From Tenacibaculum agarivorans (GTDB taxonomy: Bacteria > Bacteroidota > Bacteroidia > Flavobacteriales > Flavobacteriaceae), in NCBI RefSeq assembly GCF_001936575.1, contig NZ_MSMP01000034.1:1-52267 (forward strand): a stretch of DNA of 52,267 nt, given 5' to 3'. The position numbers were made by a program, and so were the translations under genes. The first letter of the stretch is position 1, and each line of letters begins with the position of its first letter. Under the pieces are notes generated by a model. The model ran no database searches, was not told where the DNA came from, and saw only the letters and a program-made list of their open reading frames with translations. Positions 17,389-25,339 of this stretch are shown here, piece after piece.

Positions 17389-18348
17389 TTATATGTTTTT
17401 CATGAACGTTCTAATTTTTTCTATGATTTCTTCACCATCTTCTTCTAAAGCAAAATGACCAGTATCATATATGTTATAATCAATGTTTTTTACATCTTTT
17501 TTAAATGCTGCCGCTCCACTTTCAGGAAAAAATGCATCATTTTTACCCCAAACGATTAATAGAGGGGGCTGATTATCTCTTAAATATTGTTGCCATTTTG
17601 GATATAATTTTACGTTGTTTTGATAGTCATAAAATAAATTCAAATTCATTTGATGTGAACCAGGTCTAGATAGCCTTAAATAATCTAAATGCCATGTGTC
17701 TGGATTTACATTTTCCGGATTCCTAGTTCCATGTGTATATTGCCATTCTAGACCTTCTAATGAAAATGCTGGTAATAAAGCCGTTTCTGTTTTTTGATTT
17801 TTATTAGCCCATAAAGCTCTAATCCCTTTCCATGCATCACCTAAACCTTCTTCATATGCATTTCCATTTTGATTAATGATAGCTGTAATACATTCAGGAT
17901 GAGCAGTAGCTAATCTAAAACCAATTGGAGCGCCATAATCTTGAATCATTATCGCATAAGAATCAATTCCCTTTTTTTCTAAAAAAGCATTAATTGTTGT
18001 AGCTATATTATTAAAGGTATAGTTATACTGATCGATAGGAGGGAAGTCACTATTACCGAAACCAGGATAGTCTGGAGCAATCAAATGGAATTCATCAGCA
18101 AGTTGAGCTAGTACTTTTCTGTATTGTTGCGATGAAGCGGGAAATCCATGTAATAAAACGATAGTTGGGTTATTAGGATTTCCGGCTTCTCTATATGCAA
18201 TTGAAATACCATTTATATTTTCCTTTTTGTATTTAATTTGTTTCATTGTGTGTTGTTTTAGTGTTGTTGTTTGTTTTTGTTCTTCTTTTTTCTGGCAACT
18301 TAAAGTTGTAATAACTAAGGAAAGAAGTATAGGTTTTAAAATTTTCAT
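17389..18348 (-). CDS. Alpha/beta-hydrolase lipoprotein, haloalkane dehalogenase/epoxide hydrolase-like
   Basis: 319 residues. A lipoprotein-type signal (LVITTLSCQKK, Cys18) precedes an alpha/beta-hydrolase fold. Visible catalytic elements: oxyanion motif LLHGFP (His67), nucleophile in MIQDYGAP (Asp137, not Ser), late acid in WGKNDAFFP, and His in DTGHFALEE. An Asp nucleophile points to the dehalogenase/epoxide hydrolase branch rather than esterases; the substrate cannot be told. It is the last gene of the tetR-DUF1348-hydrolase run, 10 bases after the DUF1348 gene. A second ATG after the lipobox (residue 35, MKQIKYKK) would give a cytoplasmic form, so export is likely but not certain. Confidence 0.9.
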   Translation of the reverse strand: MKILKPILLSLVITTLSCQKKEEQKQTTTLKQHTMKQIKYKKENINGISIAYREAGNPNNPTIVLLHGFPASSQQYRKVLAQLADEFHLIAPDYPGFGNSDFPPIDQYNYTFNNIATTINAFLEKKGIDSYAIMIQDYGAPIGFRLATAHPECITAIINQNGNAYEEGLGDAWKGIRALWANKNQKTETALLPAFSLEGLEWQYTHGTRNPENVNPDTWHLDYLRLSRPGSHQMNLNLFYDYQNNVKLYPKWQQYLRDNQPPLLIVWGKNDAFFPESGAAAFKKDVKNIDYNIYDTGHFALEEDGEEIIEKIRTFMKNI

Positions 18349-18358
18349 GTTGTTTGTT

Positions 18359-18766
18359 TTATAGTTTTCTATCTGTTTCTTTGATTTTTAAGTCATTGAT
18401 ACTAGCGTATCTTTTTTTCATCAACCCATTTTCATCAAACTCCCAATTTTCATTACCATAAGCCCTATACCATTGTCCTTCGATATTTTGGTATTCATAT
18501 TCAAATCGAACAGCAATACGATTTTCTGAAAAAGCCCATAATTCTTTTTTAAGTTTATAATTCAGTTCTACATTCCATTTGTTTGCTAAAAAATCTTGAA
18601 CTTCTTGTCTACCATTAATAAATTGATCACGGTTTCGCCATTCAGTATCAATAGAGTAAGCTTCTGAAACTTTTACAGGATTTTTACTGTTCCAAGCATC
18701 TTCAGCCATCTGAACTTTTTGTTTTGCGGTTTCCAAATTGAATGGAGGTAAAGGATGTTTTTTCAT
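18359..18766 (-). CDS. DUF1348 / SnoaL-like (NTF2 fold) protein
   Basis: 135 residues. The sequence PPFNLETAKQKVQMAEDAWN, then DTEWRNRDQFINGRQEVQDF and ENRIAVRFEYEY, is characteristic of DUF1348, an NTF2-like fold family often found beside TetR or hydrolase genes. The biochemical role is unknown. It begins 15 bases downstream of a TetR-type palindrome (18781-18798), is preceded by tetR, and is followed after 10 bases by the hydrolase gene, indicating a co-regulated set. Confidence 0.9.
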   Translation of the reverse strand: MKKHPLPPFNLETAKQKVQMAEDAWNSKNPVKVSEAYSIDTEWRNRDQFINGRQEVQDFLANKWNVELNYKLKKELWAFSENRIAVRFEYEYQNIEGQWYRAYGNENWEFDENGLMKKRYASINDLKIKETDRKL

Positions 18767-18780
18767 ATTATAGTATTTAG

Positions 18781-18798
18781 TTACCGAACATTCGGTAA
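18781..18798. promoter_or_regulatory. TetR-type operator O2 upstream of DUF1348
   Basis: TTACCGAACATTCGGTAA: two perfect 8-base arms around CA. It matches the operator at 19408-19425 at 15 of 18 positions. Its place between the tetR stop and the DUF1348 start suggests separate control of the downstream genes. Confidence 0.8.
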
Positions 18799-18816
18799 AA
18801 TTTTGATTTAAAATTT

Positions 18817-19380
18817 TTATTTGCTTAAGTATTCATTTTCTATTTGTACCAATATATTTTCAAATACATTAATATCGTTTAATCCTTTAGTAACAATTAA
18901 ACTACCTTGGATTTTAATTAAAGATTGATAGGCTTTATCTTTAGCAATGGATGTGGAGAATCCAAGTGCTATACCCAATTCTTCAAAAGTATTGATCCAT
19001 TTTTTCATTCCTTCGCTGATTTGATTTTCAAATAATTCTAAACTTGATTGCATAGATAAAGCTCTGAAAATACAAGTTTCTTCACCTCCTTTGTACAATA
19101 CACGTATGGCTTTTAGGCCTGTTTTTAATCTTTCTTCTGGAGTTTTTTCTGTATTTAGGAATTCAAAAAAAACTTTTTCGTCAACCCAATTATCAATATG
19201 GTTTAAAACAGCATCTGCCATACCTTTTTTACCATCAGGAAATCTATGGTAAAGACTAGCCTTTTTTAGTCCAGTTGCATCAGATAAATCTTTTAGACTT
19301 GCTCCTTCATAACCCTTAGAACGGAATACTTTACTTAGTCCTGCTAAAATTTCTATATCTAATACTTTTTGTGGTCTCAT
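18817..19380 (-). CDS. TetR/AcrR family transcriptional regulator
   Basis: 187 residues. The N-terminal helix-turn-helix is typical: FRSKGYEGASLKDLSDATGL, then KKASLYHRFPDGKKGMADAV. The C-terminal ligand domain has Cys near CIFRAL and looks like the YxaF/LmrA-type subgroup. The ATG lies about 4 bases from the end of a TACATTTG -7 element, so the message is leaderless or nearly so. An operator-like palindrome covers the -33 region, which predicts autorepression. A second copy precedes the next gene. The inducer is unknown; the neighbouring hydrolase suggests a small organic compound. Confidence 0.94.
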   Translation of the reverse strand: MRPQKVLDIEILAGLSKVFRSKGYEGASLKDLSDATGLKKASLYHRFPDGKKGMADAVLNHIDNWVDEKVFFEFLNTEKTPEERLKTGLKAIRVLYKGGEETCIFRALSMQSSLELFENQISEGMKKWINTFEELGIALGFSTSIAKDKAYQSLIKIQGSLIVTKGLNDINVFENILVQIENEYLSK

Positions 19381-19384
19381 AGTA

Positions 19385-19425
19385 CAAATGTACTAAAATA
19401 ATTTTAATTACCAAACGATCGGTAA
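19385..19425 (-). promoter_or_regulatory. tetR promoter (TTG-19-TACATTTG) with overlapping operator O1
   Basis: On the minus strand the Bacteroidetes-type elements are TTG (complement at 19412-19414), a 19-base spacer and TACATTTG (complement at 19385-19392). The palindrome TTACCAAACGATCGGTAA at 19408-19425 includes the -33 TTG. A regulator bound there would block sigma contact. The start codon follows within a few bases. Confidence 0.8.
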
Positions 19426-19468
19426 AATAAAAATATCTATAAAATATATATCATTTTCAATGTAAAAA

Positions 19469-20197
19469 CTAATTGATTACTTCAACAGTCATAGGAATAT
19501 CTTCTGTAGGCCAATCGTCACTACCAACTTTTACTTTAGCTATCTTTTCAATTGTAGAAAACCCAGAAATTACTTCACCAAAAACCGTGTGTTCACCATC
19601 TAAATGTCGAGCACCTTTTTTGTTTTGGACAATGTAAAAGTTGAATGGGCTTGATAATTTTTGAGGATTATCTTCAGCATCTTTGGCAGCTGCCAATGAG
19701 CCATATCTATGTCTTCTTTTTTTTCGTATTTCGGGTTTTAGCCTATAATGCTGGTATTTTCTTCTGAATTTTGCGGTAGATTCTCTATCTGAATCACCTC
19801 CTTGTACTACAAAGTTTCTAGCTACTCTATAAAAATATGCAGTATTAAAGTATTTAATTTTTGTTAGAAAGATAAAACTAGCTCTATGAATAGGAGTATC
19901 GTTATATAATTTTAATTTAATCTTACCAAAACTTGTAGTAATTAATACTTTAGTTTCTTTATTTTGCGCTCCATAAGCTTTAAAAAACGCTTCTGCATTA
20001 CTTCTATTTAAGGTGTCCCAAGCTTTTTCAACTTCTTTCTCTTTTTGTTTTTGTATAACTTTGGTTGTGTCTATTTTTGCAATGGTATCTTTTTTAACTT
20101 CGACACTCGGCTTTTTTTGTTTTTCCTTTTGAGTTTTTCCACAGCTGTTGAAGCATATATTTAAGCTTAAAATAAGTACAACTTTTATTAATTTCAT
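19469..20197 (-). CDS. Cyclophilin-type peptidyl-prolyl isomerase lipoprotein
   Basis: 242 residues. The signal and lipobox (LNICFNSCGK, Cys19) are followed by a long Lys-rich linker (~20-60). The cyclophilin domain runs ~75-242: FYRVARNFVVQGGDSD with the catalytic Arg, FNFYIVQNKKGARHLDGEHTVFG. The usual GTNGSQFFI segment is diverged and a basic insertion (EIRKKRRHRYGSL) is present, as in other Bacteroidetes envelope cyclophilins. It likely acts in the periplasm or at the inner leaflet of the outer membrane. A TATATTTG-like -7 element is seen on the minus strand (complement at 20223-20230). Confidence 0.92.
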   Translation of the reverse strand: MKLIKVVLILSLNICFNSCGKTQKEKQKKPSVEVKKDTIAKIDTTKVIQKQKEKEVEKAWDTLNRSNAEAFFKAYGAQNKETKVLITTSFGKIKLKLYNDTPIHRASFIFLTKIKYFNTAYFYRVARNFVVQGGDSDRESTAKFRRKYQHYRLKPEIRKKRRHRYGSLAAAKDAEDNPQKLSSPFNFYIVQNKKGARHLDGEHTVFGEVISGFSTIEKIAKVKVGSDDWPTEDIPMTVEVIN

Positions 20198-20288
20198 TGT
20201 ATAAATAGATTATATAAAGCTACAAATATAGTCTATGTATAAATAAGAAGGATTTATACGTAATTTTTTTAGACCATTTCTATTTTAG

Positions 20289-20296
20289 TACATTTG
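20289..20296 (+). promoter_or_regulatory. Putative -7 element (TACATTTG) of the idi operon
   Basis: TACATTTG ends seven bases before the chosen idi ATG at 20304, implying a very short leader. A clear TTG at the -33 distance is not seen. Confidence 0.5.
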
Positions 20297-20303
20297 TGTG
20301 CGT

Positions 20304-20834
20304 ATGGTAGAAAATGTAATTTTAGTAGACGAGCTAGATAACGAAGTTGGATTAATGCCTAAAATGGAAGCTCATGAAAAAGCAGTTTTACACAGAGCTT
20401 TTTCAGTATTTGTATTTAATAGTAACAGCGAATTAATGCTACAACAGCGAGCAAAAGAGAAATATCATTCTCCCTTGTTATGGACAAATACTTGTTGTTC
20501 CCATCAGAGAAAAGGAGAATCTAATATTGAAGCTGGTAAAAGACGTTTACAAGAAGAAATGGGATTCAGTTGTGAACTAGAAGAAGTATTTTCATTTATT
20601 TATAAAGCACCTTTTGATAATGGATTAACGGAGCATGAGCTAGATCATGTGATGATTGGAAAGTTTGATGGAGAACCATTAATTAATCCTGAGGAAGTAG
20701 AGAGTTATAAATGGATGAGTTTAGAAGATGTTAAAAATGATATAGATGCTAATCCAGAAAATTATACGGCTTGGTTTAAAATCATTTTTGAAAAATCGTA
20801 CGATAAAATAGCAAACTTTAATTATACCAAGTAA
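20304..20834 (+). CDS. idi: Isopentenyl-diphosphate delta-isomerase, type 1
   Basis: 176 residues from the ATG at 20304; an in-frame GTG two codons upstream falls against the promoter and is less likely. The Nudix-type isomerase motifs are intact: HRAFSVFVFNS, LLWTNTCCSHQ with catalytic Cys65, the metal-binding RRLQEEMGF, and EHELDHVMIG with the catalytic Glu. It interconverts IPP and DMAPP, supplying isoprenoids for quinones and carotenoids. The stop overlaps the next start (TAATG), coupling it to the PTPS/QueD gene. Confidence 0.95.
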   Translation: MVENVILVDELDNEVGLMPKMEAHEKAVLHRAFSVFVFNSNSELMLQQRAKEKYHSPLLWTNTCCSHQRKGESNIEAGKRRLQEEMGFSCELEEVFSFIYKAPFDNGLTEHELDHVMIGKFDGEPLINPEEVESYKWMSLEDVKNDIDANPENYTAWFKIIFEKSYDKIANFNYTK

Positions 20835-21247
20835 TGCCTAGAGTTACTGTTCATAGAAAAGCGCATTTTAATGCTGCGCACAGATTATATAGAAAAGATT
20901 GGTCTGGAGAAAAGAATTTTGAAGTTTTTAATAAATGTAGTAACCCTCATTTTCATGGGCATAATTATGAGCTTATAGTTTCTCTAACAGGAGAAATTAA
21001 TCCAGAAACTGGATATGTTTATGATCTAGGTGTTCTTAAAGACTTAATCCGATCAGAGATAGAAGATGCTTTTGATCATAAAAACTTAAATGTTGAAGTA
21101 GAAGAATTTAAAAATTTGAATCCTACTGCAGAAAATATTTCAGTGGTTATTTATAATAAGCTAAGAGTTCATATACCCTCAGATTTAGATATAGAAATTA
21201 CATTGTATGAAACCCCTAGAAACTTTGTAACATATTCAGGCGATTAA
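20834..21247 (+). CDS. 6-pyruvoyl-tetrahydropterin synthase / QueD family protein
   Basis: 137 residues. The T-fold zinc site is complete: FNAAHRL (His16) and HFHGHNY (His41, His43). The catalytic Cys35 sits in NKCSNP, and FDHKNLN and NPTAENISV provide the Asp/His and Glu motifs. The CSNPHFHGHNY spacing is closer to PTPS than to E. coli QueD, so either pterin synthesis or the 6-carboxytetrahydropterin step of queuosine synthesis is possible. It is coupled to idi by a one-base overlap. Confidence 0.9.
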   Translation: MPRVTVHRKAHFNAAHRLYRKDWSGEKNFEVFNKCSNPHFHGHNYELIVSLTGEINPETGYVYDLGVLKDLIRSEIEDAFDHKNLNVEVEEFKNLNPTAENISVVIYNKLRVHIPSDLDIEITLYETPRNFVTYSGD

Positions 21248-21608
21248 AAGATATTACTAAACATTCCTTAAGTTTAGTAGAATTTCAATAAAGAATTTCT
21301 TATTCTAAGAGAAACACTTCTAGTTTCTGTATTTAAAAGAATTGAATATTTTATTTTTTAGCTGGTTAAAAAAGAACTGTTAAAAAGTGTATATAAAATA
21401 AAAAGCTCAAAAAAAGATTTTTGAGCTTTTTAACAAACAAACCAAATTAACTTACAAAAGAATTTATTCAAACATACTTCGTTTACCAGCAGTGACAAAA
21501 CTGACTTCACAGTATAAATGTTAAAGTTTTAATGTTTTAATATTAATCAAGCAGTATTTTCAGAATTTGTAAATATGTATCTTTGGGCTATTCTAATCAC
21601 AGTATTTT
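21248..21608 (+). other. Intergenic region between the PTPS/QueD gene and kdsB
   Basis: 361 bases without a gene. It contains the terminator at 21400-21431 and a TATCTTTG element at 21578-21585 that fits a -7 box for kdsB, 23 bases before its ATG. Nothing else recognisable is seen. Confidence 0.6.
21400..21431 (+). terminator. Rho-independent terminator of the idi operon
   Basis: AAAAAGCTCAAAAA (21400-21413) pairs perfectly with 21418-21431 around AAGA. The stem ends in a T-run. Confidence 0.9.
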
Positions 21609-22337
21609 ATGAAGATTATTGCAATGATTCCTGCCAGATATAATGCCAGTCGCTTTCCTGGAAAGTTAATGAAAGACTTAGCAGGTGAGCCTGTAATTGT
21701 AAGAACATATCAGAGTGCTTTACAAACTCAATTGTTTGATGAAGTATATGTTGTTACCGATTCAGAGGTTATTTATGATACAATTGCTAAAGTAGGAGGT
21801 AAAGTATTAATGAGTAAAAAAGAACACGATTGTGGTTCAGATAGAATAGCTGAAGCAGTTGAAAATTTAGCTGTTGATATTGTTATAAATGTTCAAGGTG
21901 ATGAACCATTCATAGATAAAATTTCTTTAGAAAAGTTAATTCAAGTGTTTAAAGAAGATAAGGATAAACAAATAGATTTAGCTTCTTTAAAAGTAAAAAT
22001 GAAAACGAAGGAAGAGATTGAAAACCCTAATAATGTTAAGGTAATTACTGATCAAAATGATTTTGCTATTTATTTTTCAAGATCTGTAATTCCATATCCT
22101 AGAAATGAAAACATGGATATTATTCATTATAAGCATAAAGGTGTTTATGCATTTCGAAAGAGGGCATTATTAGATTTTTATACTACACCAATGACACCTT
22201 TAGAATCAGCTGAAAAAATAGAAGCAATTCGATATTTGGAAGTTGGAAAAAAAATAAAAATGATAGAGACTTCTATAGAATCTATTGGAATTGATACTCC
22301 TGAAGATTTAGAAGCCGCAAAAAAAGAATTCAACTAA
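21609..22337 (+). CDS. kdsB: 3-deoxy-manno-octulosonate cytidylyltransferase
   Basis: 242 residues, full length. The N-terminal nucleotide-binding motif IPARYNASRFPGKLM, then EHDCGSDRIAEA, INVQGDEPFI and the sugar-binding YFSRSVIPYPRN, all match KdsB. It activates Kdo as CMP-Kdo for lipid A core assembly, in the cytoplasm. It starts a tightly overlapping run: its stop overlaps the HAD gene start, and that gene overlaps the CAT-like gene in the same way. Confidence 0.96.
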   Translation: MKIIAMIPARYNASRFPGKLMKDLAGEPVIVRTYQSALQTQLFDEVYVVTDSEVIYDTIAKVGGKVLMSKKEHDCGSDRIAEAVENLAVDIVINVQGDEPFIDKISLEKLIQVFKEDKDKQIDLASLKVKMKTKEEIENPNNVKVITDQNDFAIYFSRSVIPYPRNENMDIIHYKHKGVYAFRKRALLDFYTTPMTPLESAEKIEAIRYLEVGKKIKMIETSIESIGIDTPEDLEAAKKEFN

Positions 22338-23029
22338 TGTACACTTCAGTTAAAGTAATTGCATTTGATGCAGACGATACCCTCTGGGTAAATGAAACCT
22401 ATTTTAGAGAAGCAGAAAACGAATTCGCTTCTTTATTAAATGATTACGAAACAGAAAATAAAATTCATCAAGAATTATTTAAAAAAGAAATTGACAATCT
22501 TAAATTGTATGGATATGGTGTTAAAGGTTTTACTTTATCAATGATTGAGTGTGCGTTGGAACTTTCAAATTATCAGTTACCTACTTCTATTACTCAACAA
22601 ATAATAGATATTGGTAAATCTATGTTAGAAAAACCGATAGAGTTATTGGATGGAGTAGAAGAGGTATTAAAAAGTTTACAGGGAAAATACAAGTTAATCG
22701 TAGCTACAAAAGGAGATTTACTAGATCAAGAACGTAAATTGGAAAAATCAGGGATATCGGATTATTTTCATCATATAGAGGTTATGAGTGAAAAAAAGGT
22801 ACCGGACTATCAAAAACTAGTTAAACATTTAGATATACCTTCATCTGAATTATTGATGATTGGTAATTCTTTAAAATCTGATGTACTACCTTTAGTGGAA
22901 ATAGGAGCTTCTGCAATACATATTCCTTTTCATACTACTTGGGCTCATGAAACAGTTACTGAGCAGCAAAAGTCAACAACAGCATATAAAACCTTATCTA
23001 ATATTAAAGAAGTATTAGCATATTTATAA
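22337..23029 (+). CDS. HAD-superfamily hydrolase
   Basis: 230 residues. Motif I is FDADDTLWVNE (nucleophile Asp), motif II IVATKGD, and motif III/IV MIGNSLKSDV. A helical cap lies between motifs I and II (~25-100). It is a phosphatase-type member of the haloacid dehalogenase group with no clear substrate. Overlap with kdsB by one base raises the possibility of a sugar-phosphate substrate, but a Kdo-8-phosphate phosphatase normally lacks such a cap, so this is weak. Confidence 0.92.
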   Translation: MYTSVKVIAFDADDTLWVNETYFREAENEFASLLNDYETENKIHQELFKKEIDNLKLYGYGVKGFTLSMIECALELSNYQLPTSITQQIIDIGKSMLEKPIELLDGVEEVLKSLQGKYKLIVATKGDLLDQERKLEKSGISDYFHHIEVMSEKKVPDYQKLVKHLDIPSSELLMIGNSLKSDVLPLVEIGASAIHIPFHTTWAHETVTEQQKSTTAYKTLSNIKEVLAYL

Positions 23030-23658
23030 TGAAAACATATTTATCTATAGATACTTGGAATAGAAAAGAGTTATTTCATCATTTTAGAACTTTAGTAGAT
23101 CCAACTTTTGGTTTAGTTGCTAATGTTGATGTAACTAATGTCTATAAAAAGAGTAAAAGAAATGAAAATTCCTTTTTTGTAAGTTATCTTCATGCATGTA
23201 TGAAGGCGATCAATGCAGTAGAGAATTTTAAATATAGAATAGAAGGAGATAAAATTGCTATTTACGATACAATTGATGTCTCAGCAACAATCTTAAGAGA
23301 AGACAAAACATTTGGTTTTTCATATATAGATTTTTCGGAAACATTTGAAGTTTTTCAGAATGATTTTAATAAAGAAAAGGAAAGAATTCTTACTTCTAAG
23401 AATTTATTCCCGCCAAAGTATTCATTAGGCTGTATTCATTGTTCAGCGATACCGTGGGTAAACTTTACAAGTCATAAGGAACCTGTTTCAGGTGATAAAG
23501 ATAATAGTGTTCCACAATTGGCATTTGGTAAAGTTACAGAGTTAAATAACCGTTTAGTAATGTCAGTTGCAGTAAATGTAAACCATGCTTTAGTTGATGG
23601 ATATCATGTAGGTGAGTTTTTTGAAAAATTTCAGATTGAATTGGATAAAATCGATTAA
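23029..23658 (+). CDS. Chloramphenicol acetyltransferase-like (CatA family) protein
   Basis: 209 residues, the length of type A CAT. Family features are the N-terminal IDTWNRKELFHHF, SFFVSYLHACMKAIN, and the catalytic motif NVNHALVDGYHVGEFF with His186 and Asp190. In CAT the His removes the proton from the acceptor hydroxyl and acetyl-CoA is the donor. The chromosomal setting after kdsB and a HAD gene with one-base overlap suggests a housekeeping acyltransferase rather than an acquired resistance gene, but resistance cannot be excluded. Confidence 0.9.
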   Translation: MKTYLSIDTWNRKELFHHFRTLVDPTFGLVANVDVTNVYKKSKRNENSFFVSYLHACMKAINAVENFKYRIEGDKIAIYDTIDVSATILREDKTFGFSYIDFSETFEVFQNDFNKEKERILTSKNLFPPKYSLGCIHCSAIPWVNFTSHKEPVSGDKDNSVPQLAFGKVTELNNRLVMSVAVNVNHALVDGYHVGEFFEKFQIELDKID

Positions 23659-23678
23659 TTTTGCTAAAAATTTATATT

Positions 23679-23945
23679 ATGGCAAGTGTAAAAAACTTAA
23701 AAAAAGACATCAATTATACTTTAGGAGATATTATAGGAGAATGTTATGAGTGGGAATTGTTAAACCCTAGTGCTGATACTACTAATTCTCAAGCGATAAT
23801 AGATGAAGCAATTACTACTTTTGATGAGTTAATCGCTAAGGTACATGCTAAAGATGTTGCAAATAAAAGGCAACATTTTAAAGGTATTAATGCTGAGTTA
23901 GAAACAAAAGCTAAAGCTTTGGTAGCTAAAATTAATAGTTTATAA
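23679..23945 (+). CDS. Small conserved-type cytoplasmic protein, unknown function
   Basis: 88 residues from the ATG at 23679; a TTG-initiated extension to 23661 is less likely. Sequence MASVKNLKKDINYTLGDIIG, then WELLNPSADT, ends in charged helices. No signal, membrane segment or known motif is seen. It lies 20 bases after the CAT-like gene and is followed by a terminator, so it probably ends the kdsB operon. Confidence 0.8.
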   Translation: MASVKNLKKDINYTLGDIIGECYEWELLNPSADTTNSQAIIDEAITTFDELIAKVHAKDVANKRQHFKGINAELETKAKALVAKINSL

Positions 23946-23966
23946 AGAGCTAAATAAAGTAAAGTT

Positions 23967-24002
23967 AAATGCCAGTTTGTAATACAAATTGGCATTTTTT
24001 TT
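23967..24002 (+). terminator. Rho-independent terminator of the kdsB operon
   Basis: AAATGCCAGTTTGTA (23967-23981) pairs with 23983-23997 apart from one G-T wobble, followed by a T-run to 24002. The inner pairs must open to form the loop. Confidence 0.85.
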
Positions 24003-24070
24003 AAACAACTTTAACAAAAAGGGTTCGTTTTTTTTGTATATTGAAGATGTAAATCTAAACGTACTGCGAG

Positions 24071-24271
24071 ATGCCAAGAGCAATGTATGAATACACTAAA
24101 ATTGTGTTACAAAAAGTAAGCTTTAATTCAGATTTGTTTTGTAAAGAGTTAGAAAAGGCAATTAAAAGATTATTGCCTTATGAGCTAGAAGAGCTTATAA
24201 TTTGGCTGCGACAATTTACAGCCAATAAACCAGAACTATATGTTTGTATGAGTTTACTAGATAAAAAATAA
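24071..24271 (+). CDS. Small protein, unknown function
   Basis: 66 residues (MPRAMYEYTKIVLQKVSF, then RLLPYELEELIIWLRQF). It is helical and acidic/basic mixed, with no signal peptide. The flanking terminators at 23967-24002 and 24270-24296 make a single-gene unit, which supports it as a real gene. I do not recognise the family with certainty. Confidence 0.75.
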   Translation: MPRAMYEYTKIVLQKVSFNSDLFCKELEKAIKRLLPYELEELIIWLRQFTANKPELYVCMSLLDKK

Positions 24272-24296
24272 AAGAAGCTGAAAAGCTTCTTTTTTT
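24270..24296. terminator. Bidirectional terminator with GAAA tetraloop
   Basis: A 10-bp stem AAAAGAAGCT (24270-24279) with 24284-24293 closed by GAAA. A-run on the left and T-run on the right let it serve both the plus-strand small gene and the convergent minus-strand gene ending at 24298. Confidence 0.9.
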
Positions 24297-24297
24297 A

Positions 24298-24753
24298 TTA
24301 TCTATTCATTCGTTTTTGTCTACGATTTTTAAGTTTTTCAACTAATCTTCTGTTAAACTTATGCTCAGCTATTTCAAGTTGGATAATTTTTTTCGCAGGT
24401 AAAATGGCTTTTAAGTCATTGAAAAACTTAGCTTTTTCTTGATGAATCAAAGTTCTAATTTCTAACAATTGATTTAAATATTCTTCAGCTTCTTTTTCAC
24501 TAATACTTTCTGGACCTCCTGAAGACATTATTTTTTTTCTTATTTGGGTTCTTTCTTGCTCAAAAAGTCTGTGTTTTTCTTTTTCATGTTTATTATATAG
24601 AGGCCAAAACTTTTCAGATTCTTTTTCTGAAAGATCTAAATTTTCTGTAATAAAGGCAATTTTAAAAGCTTTTATTCGAGGATTGTTTCTACCTCTTTGA
24701 GTAAAAGCAGTTAAGGAAAAGAAAAAAATAAGTATAGTAACTAATTGTTTCAT
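24298..24753 (-). CDS. Periplasmic Spy/CpxP-like helical protein of an ECF sigma module
   Basis: 151 residues. A signal peptide (VTILIFFFSLTAFTQ) precedes a highly charged all-helical protein (ENLDLSEKESEKFWPLYNKH, then EEYLNQLLEIRTLIHQEKAKF). The pattern of LSExExxKFWPxY is that of the Bacteroidetes proteins often called sensors of ECF-type sigma factors. It is the third gene after an ECF sigma factor (25340) and a one-helix membrane protein (24768), with short gaps. It is plausibly a periplasmic stress or folding sensor, which is inference. Confidence 0.85.
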   Translation of the reverse strand: MKQLVTILIFFFSLTAFTQRGRNNPRIKAFKIAFITENLDLSEKESEKFWPLYNKHEKEKHRLFEQERTQIRKKIMSSGGPESISEKEAEEYLNQLLEIRTLIHQEKAKFFNDLKAILPAKKIIQLEIAEHKFNRRLVEKLKNRRQKRMNR

Positions 24754-24767
24754 TTTATTGTATTTGT

Positions 24768-25304
24768 TTATTGTAATTCATCTAAAAGAGAGGAATCATC
24801 GATCATCATATCTATAAAATCATCAGTATTTACGTCTTCTATATTTAAAAATAACTCTTCATTAGAGAAATCTTCATTAGTTAAAAACATAGCTAATTCA
24901 TCAGAAGAAGCATTTCCATTTTCAAACCATTCATCAACATCAGCTATAGAAATATCTTCTACACTATCAGTTAAAGGGTAAAAATAAGTAACAATAAACA
25001 AAAATACAGCAGCTGCGGCAGCTATTGAAGAATATTGTAATACCCTTCTTCTGAATGTGATAACTTTAGAAGTGTTATTAGTTTTAGGTTTACTTAATTT
25101 ATTTACAATTTGATCTTCTAAAGTATCAAAATAATCTTCAGGACTTTTAAAACCATGAGTTTTTGGTAAATTTTCTTCAGAAATCTTAGCAAAAAAGTTA
25201 TCTTCAAAACTAGAAAAATAATCTTCTTTAGGGGAAGAAAACCCATGCGATTTACCTAGTTTTTGGTTTAAATACTCTTCGTTATGTTCTTTTTTATCAT
25301 TCAT
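24768..25304 (-). CDS. Putative anti-sigma factor, single-pass membrane protein
   Basis: 178 residues. The N-terminal cytoplasmic part holds a duplicated motif (SHGFSSPKEDYFSSFEDNFF and THGFKSPEDYFDTLEDQI). A single transmembrane helix follows near 88-110 (YSSIAAAAAVFLFIVTYFY), and then an acidic extracytoplasmic tail. The position directly after an ECF sigma gene and this topology suggest an anti-sigma factor; the sequence lacks the classical zinc (ZAS) HxxxCxxC motif. Confidence 0.75.
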   Translation of the reverse strand: MNDKKEHNEEYLNQKLGKSHGFSSPKEDYFSSFEDNFFAKISEENLPKTHGFKSPEDYFDTLEDQIVNKLSKPKTNNTSKVITFRRRVLQYSSIAAAAAVFLFIVTYFYPLTDSVEDISIADVDEWFENGNASSDELAMFLTNEDFSNEELFLNIEDVNTDDFIDMMIDDSSLLDELQ

Positions 25305-25339
25305 TACTACTCTATTAGACTCTATTAGTTCTAAAAGGT

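Noticed and set aside
23029..23658. Acquired chloramphenicol resistance gene
   Set aside because: The gene is embedded by one-base overlap in the kdsB operon with matching base composition and no mobile element nearby, so transfer is unlikely; CatA-like chromosomal homologues are common.
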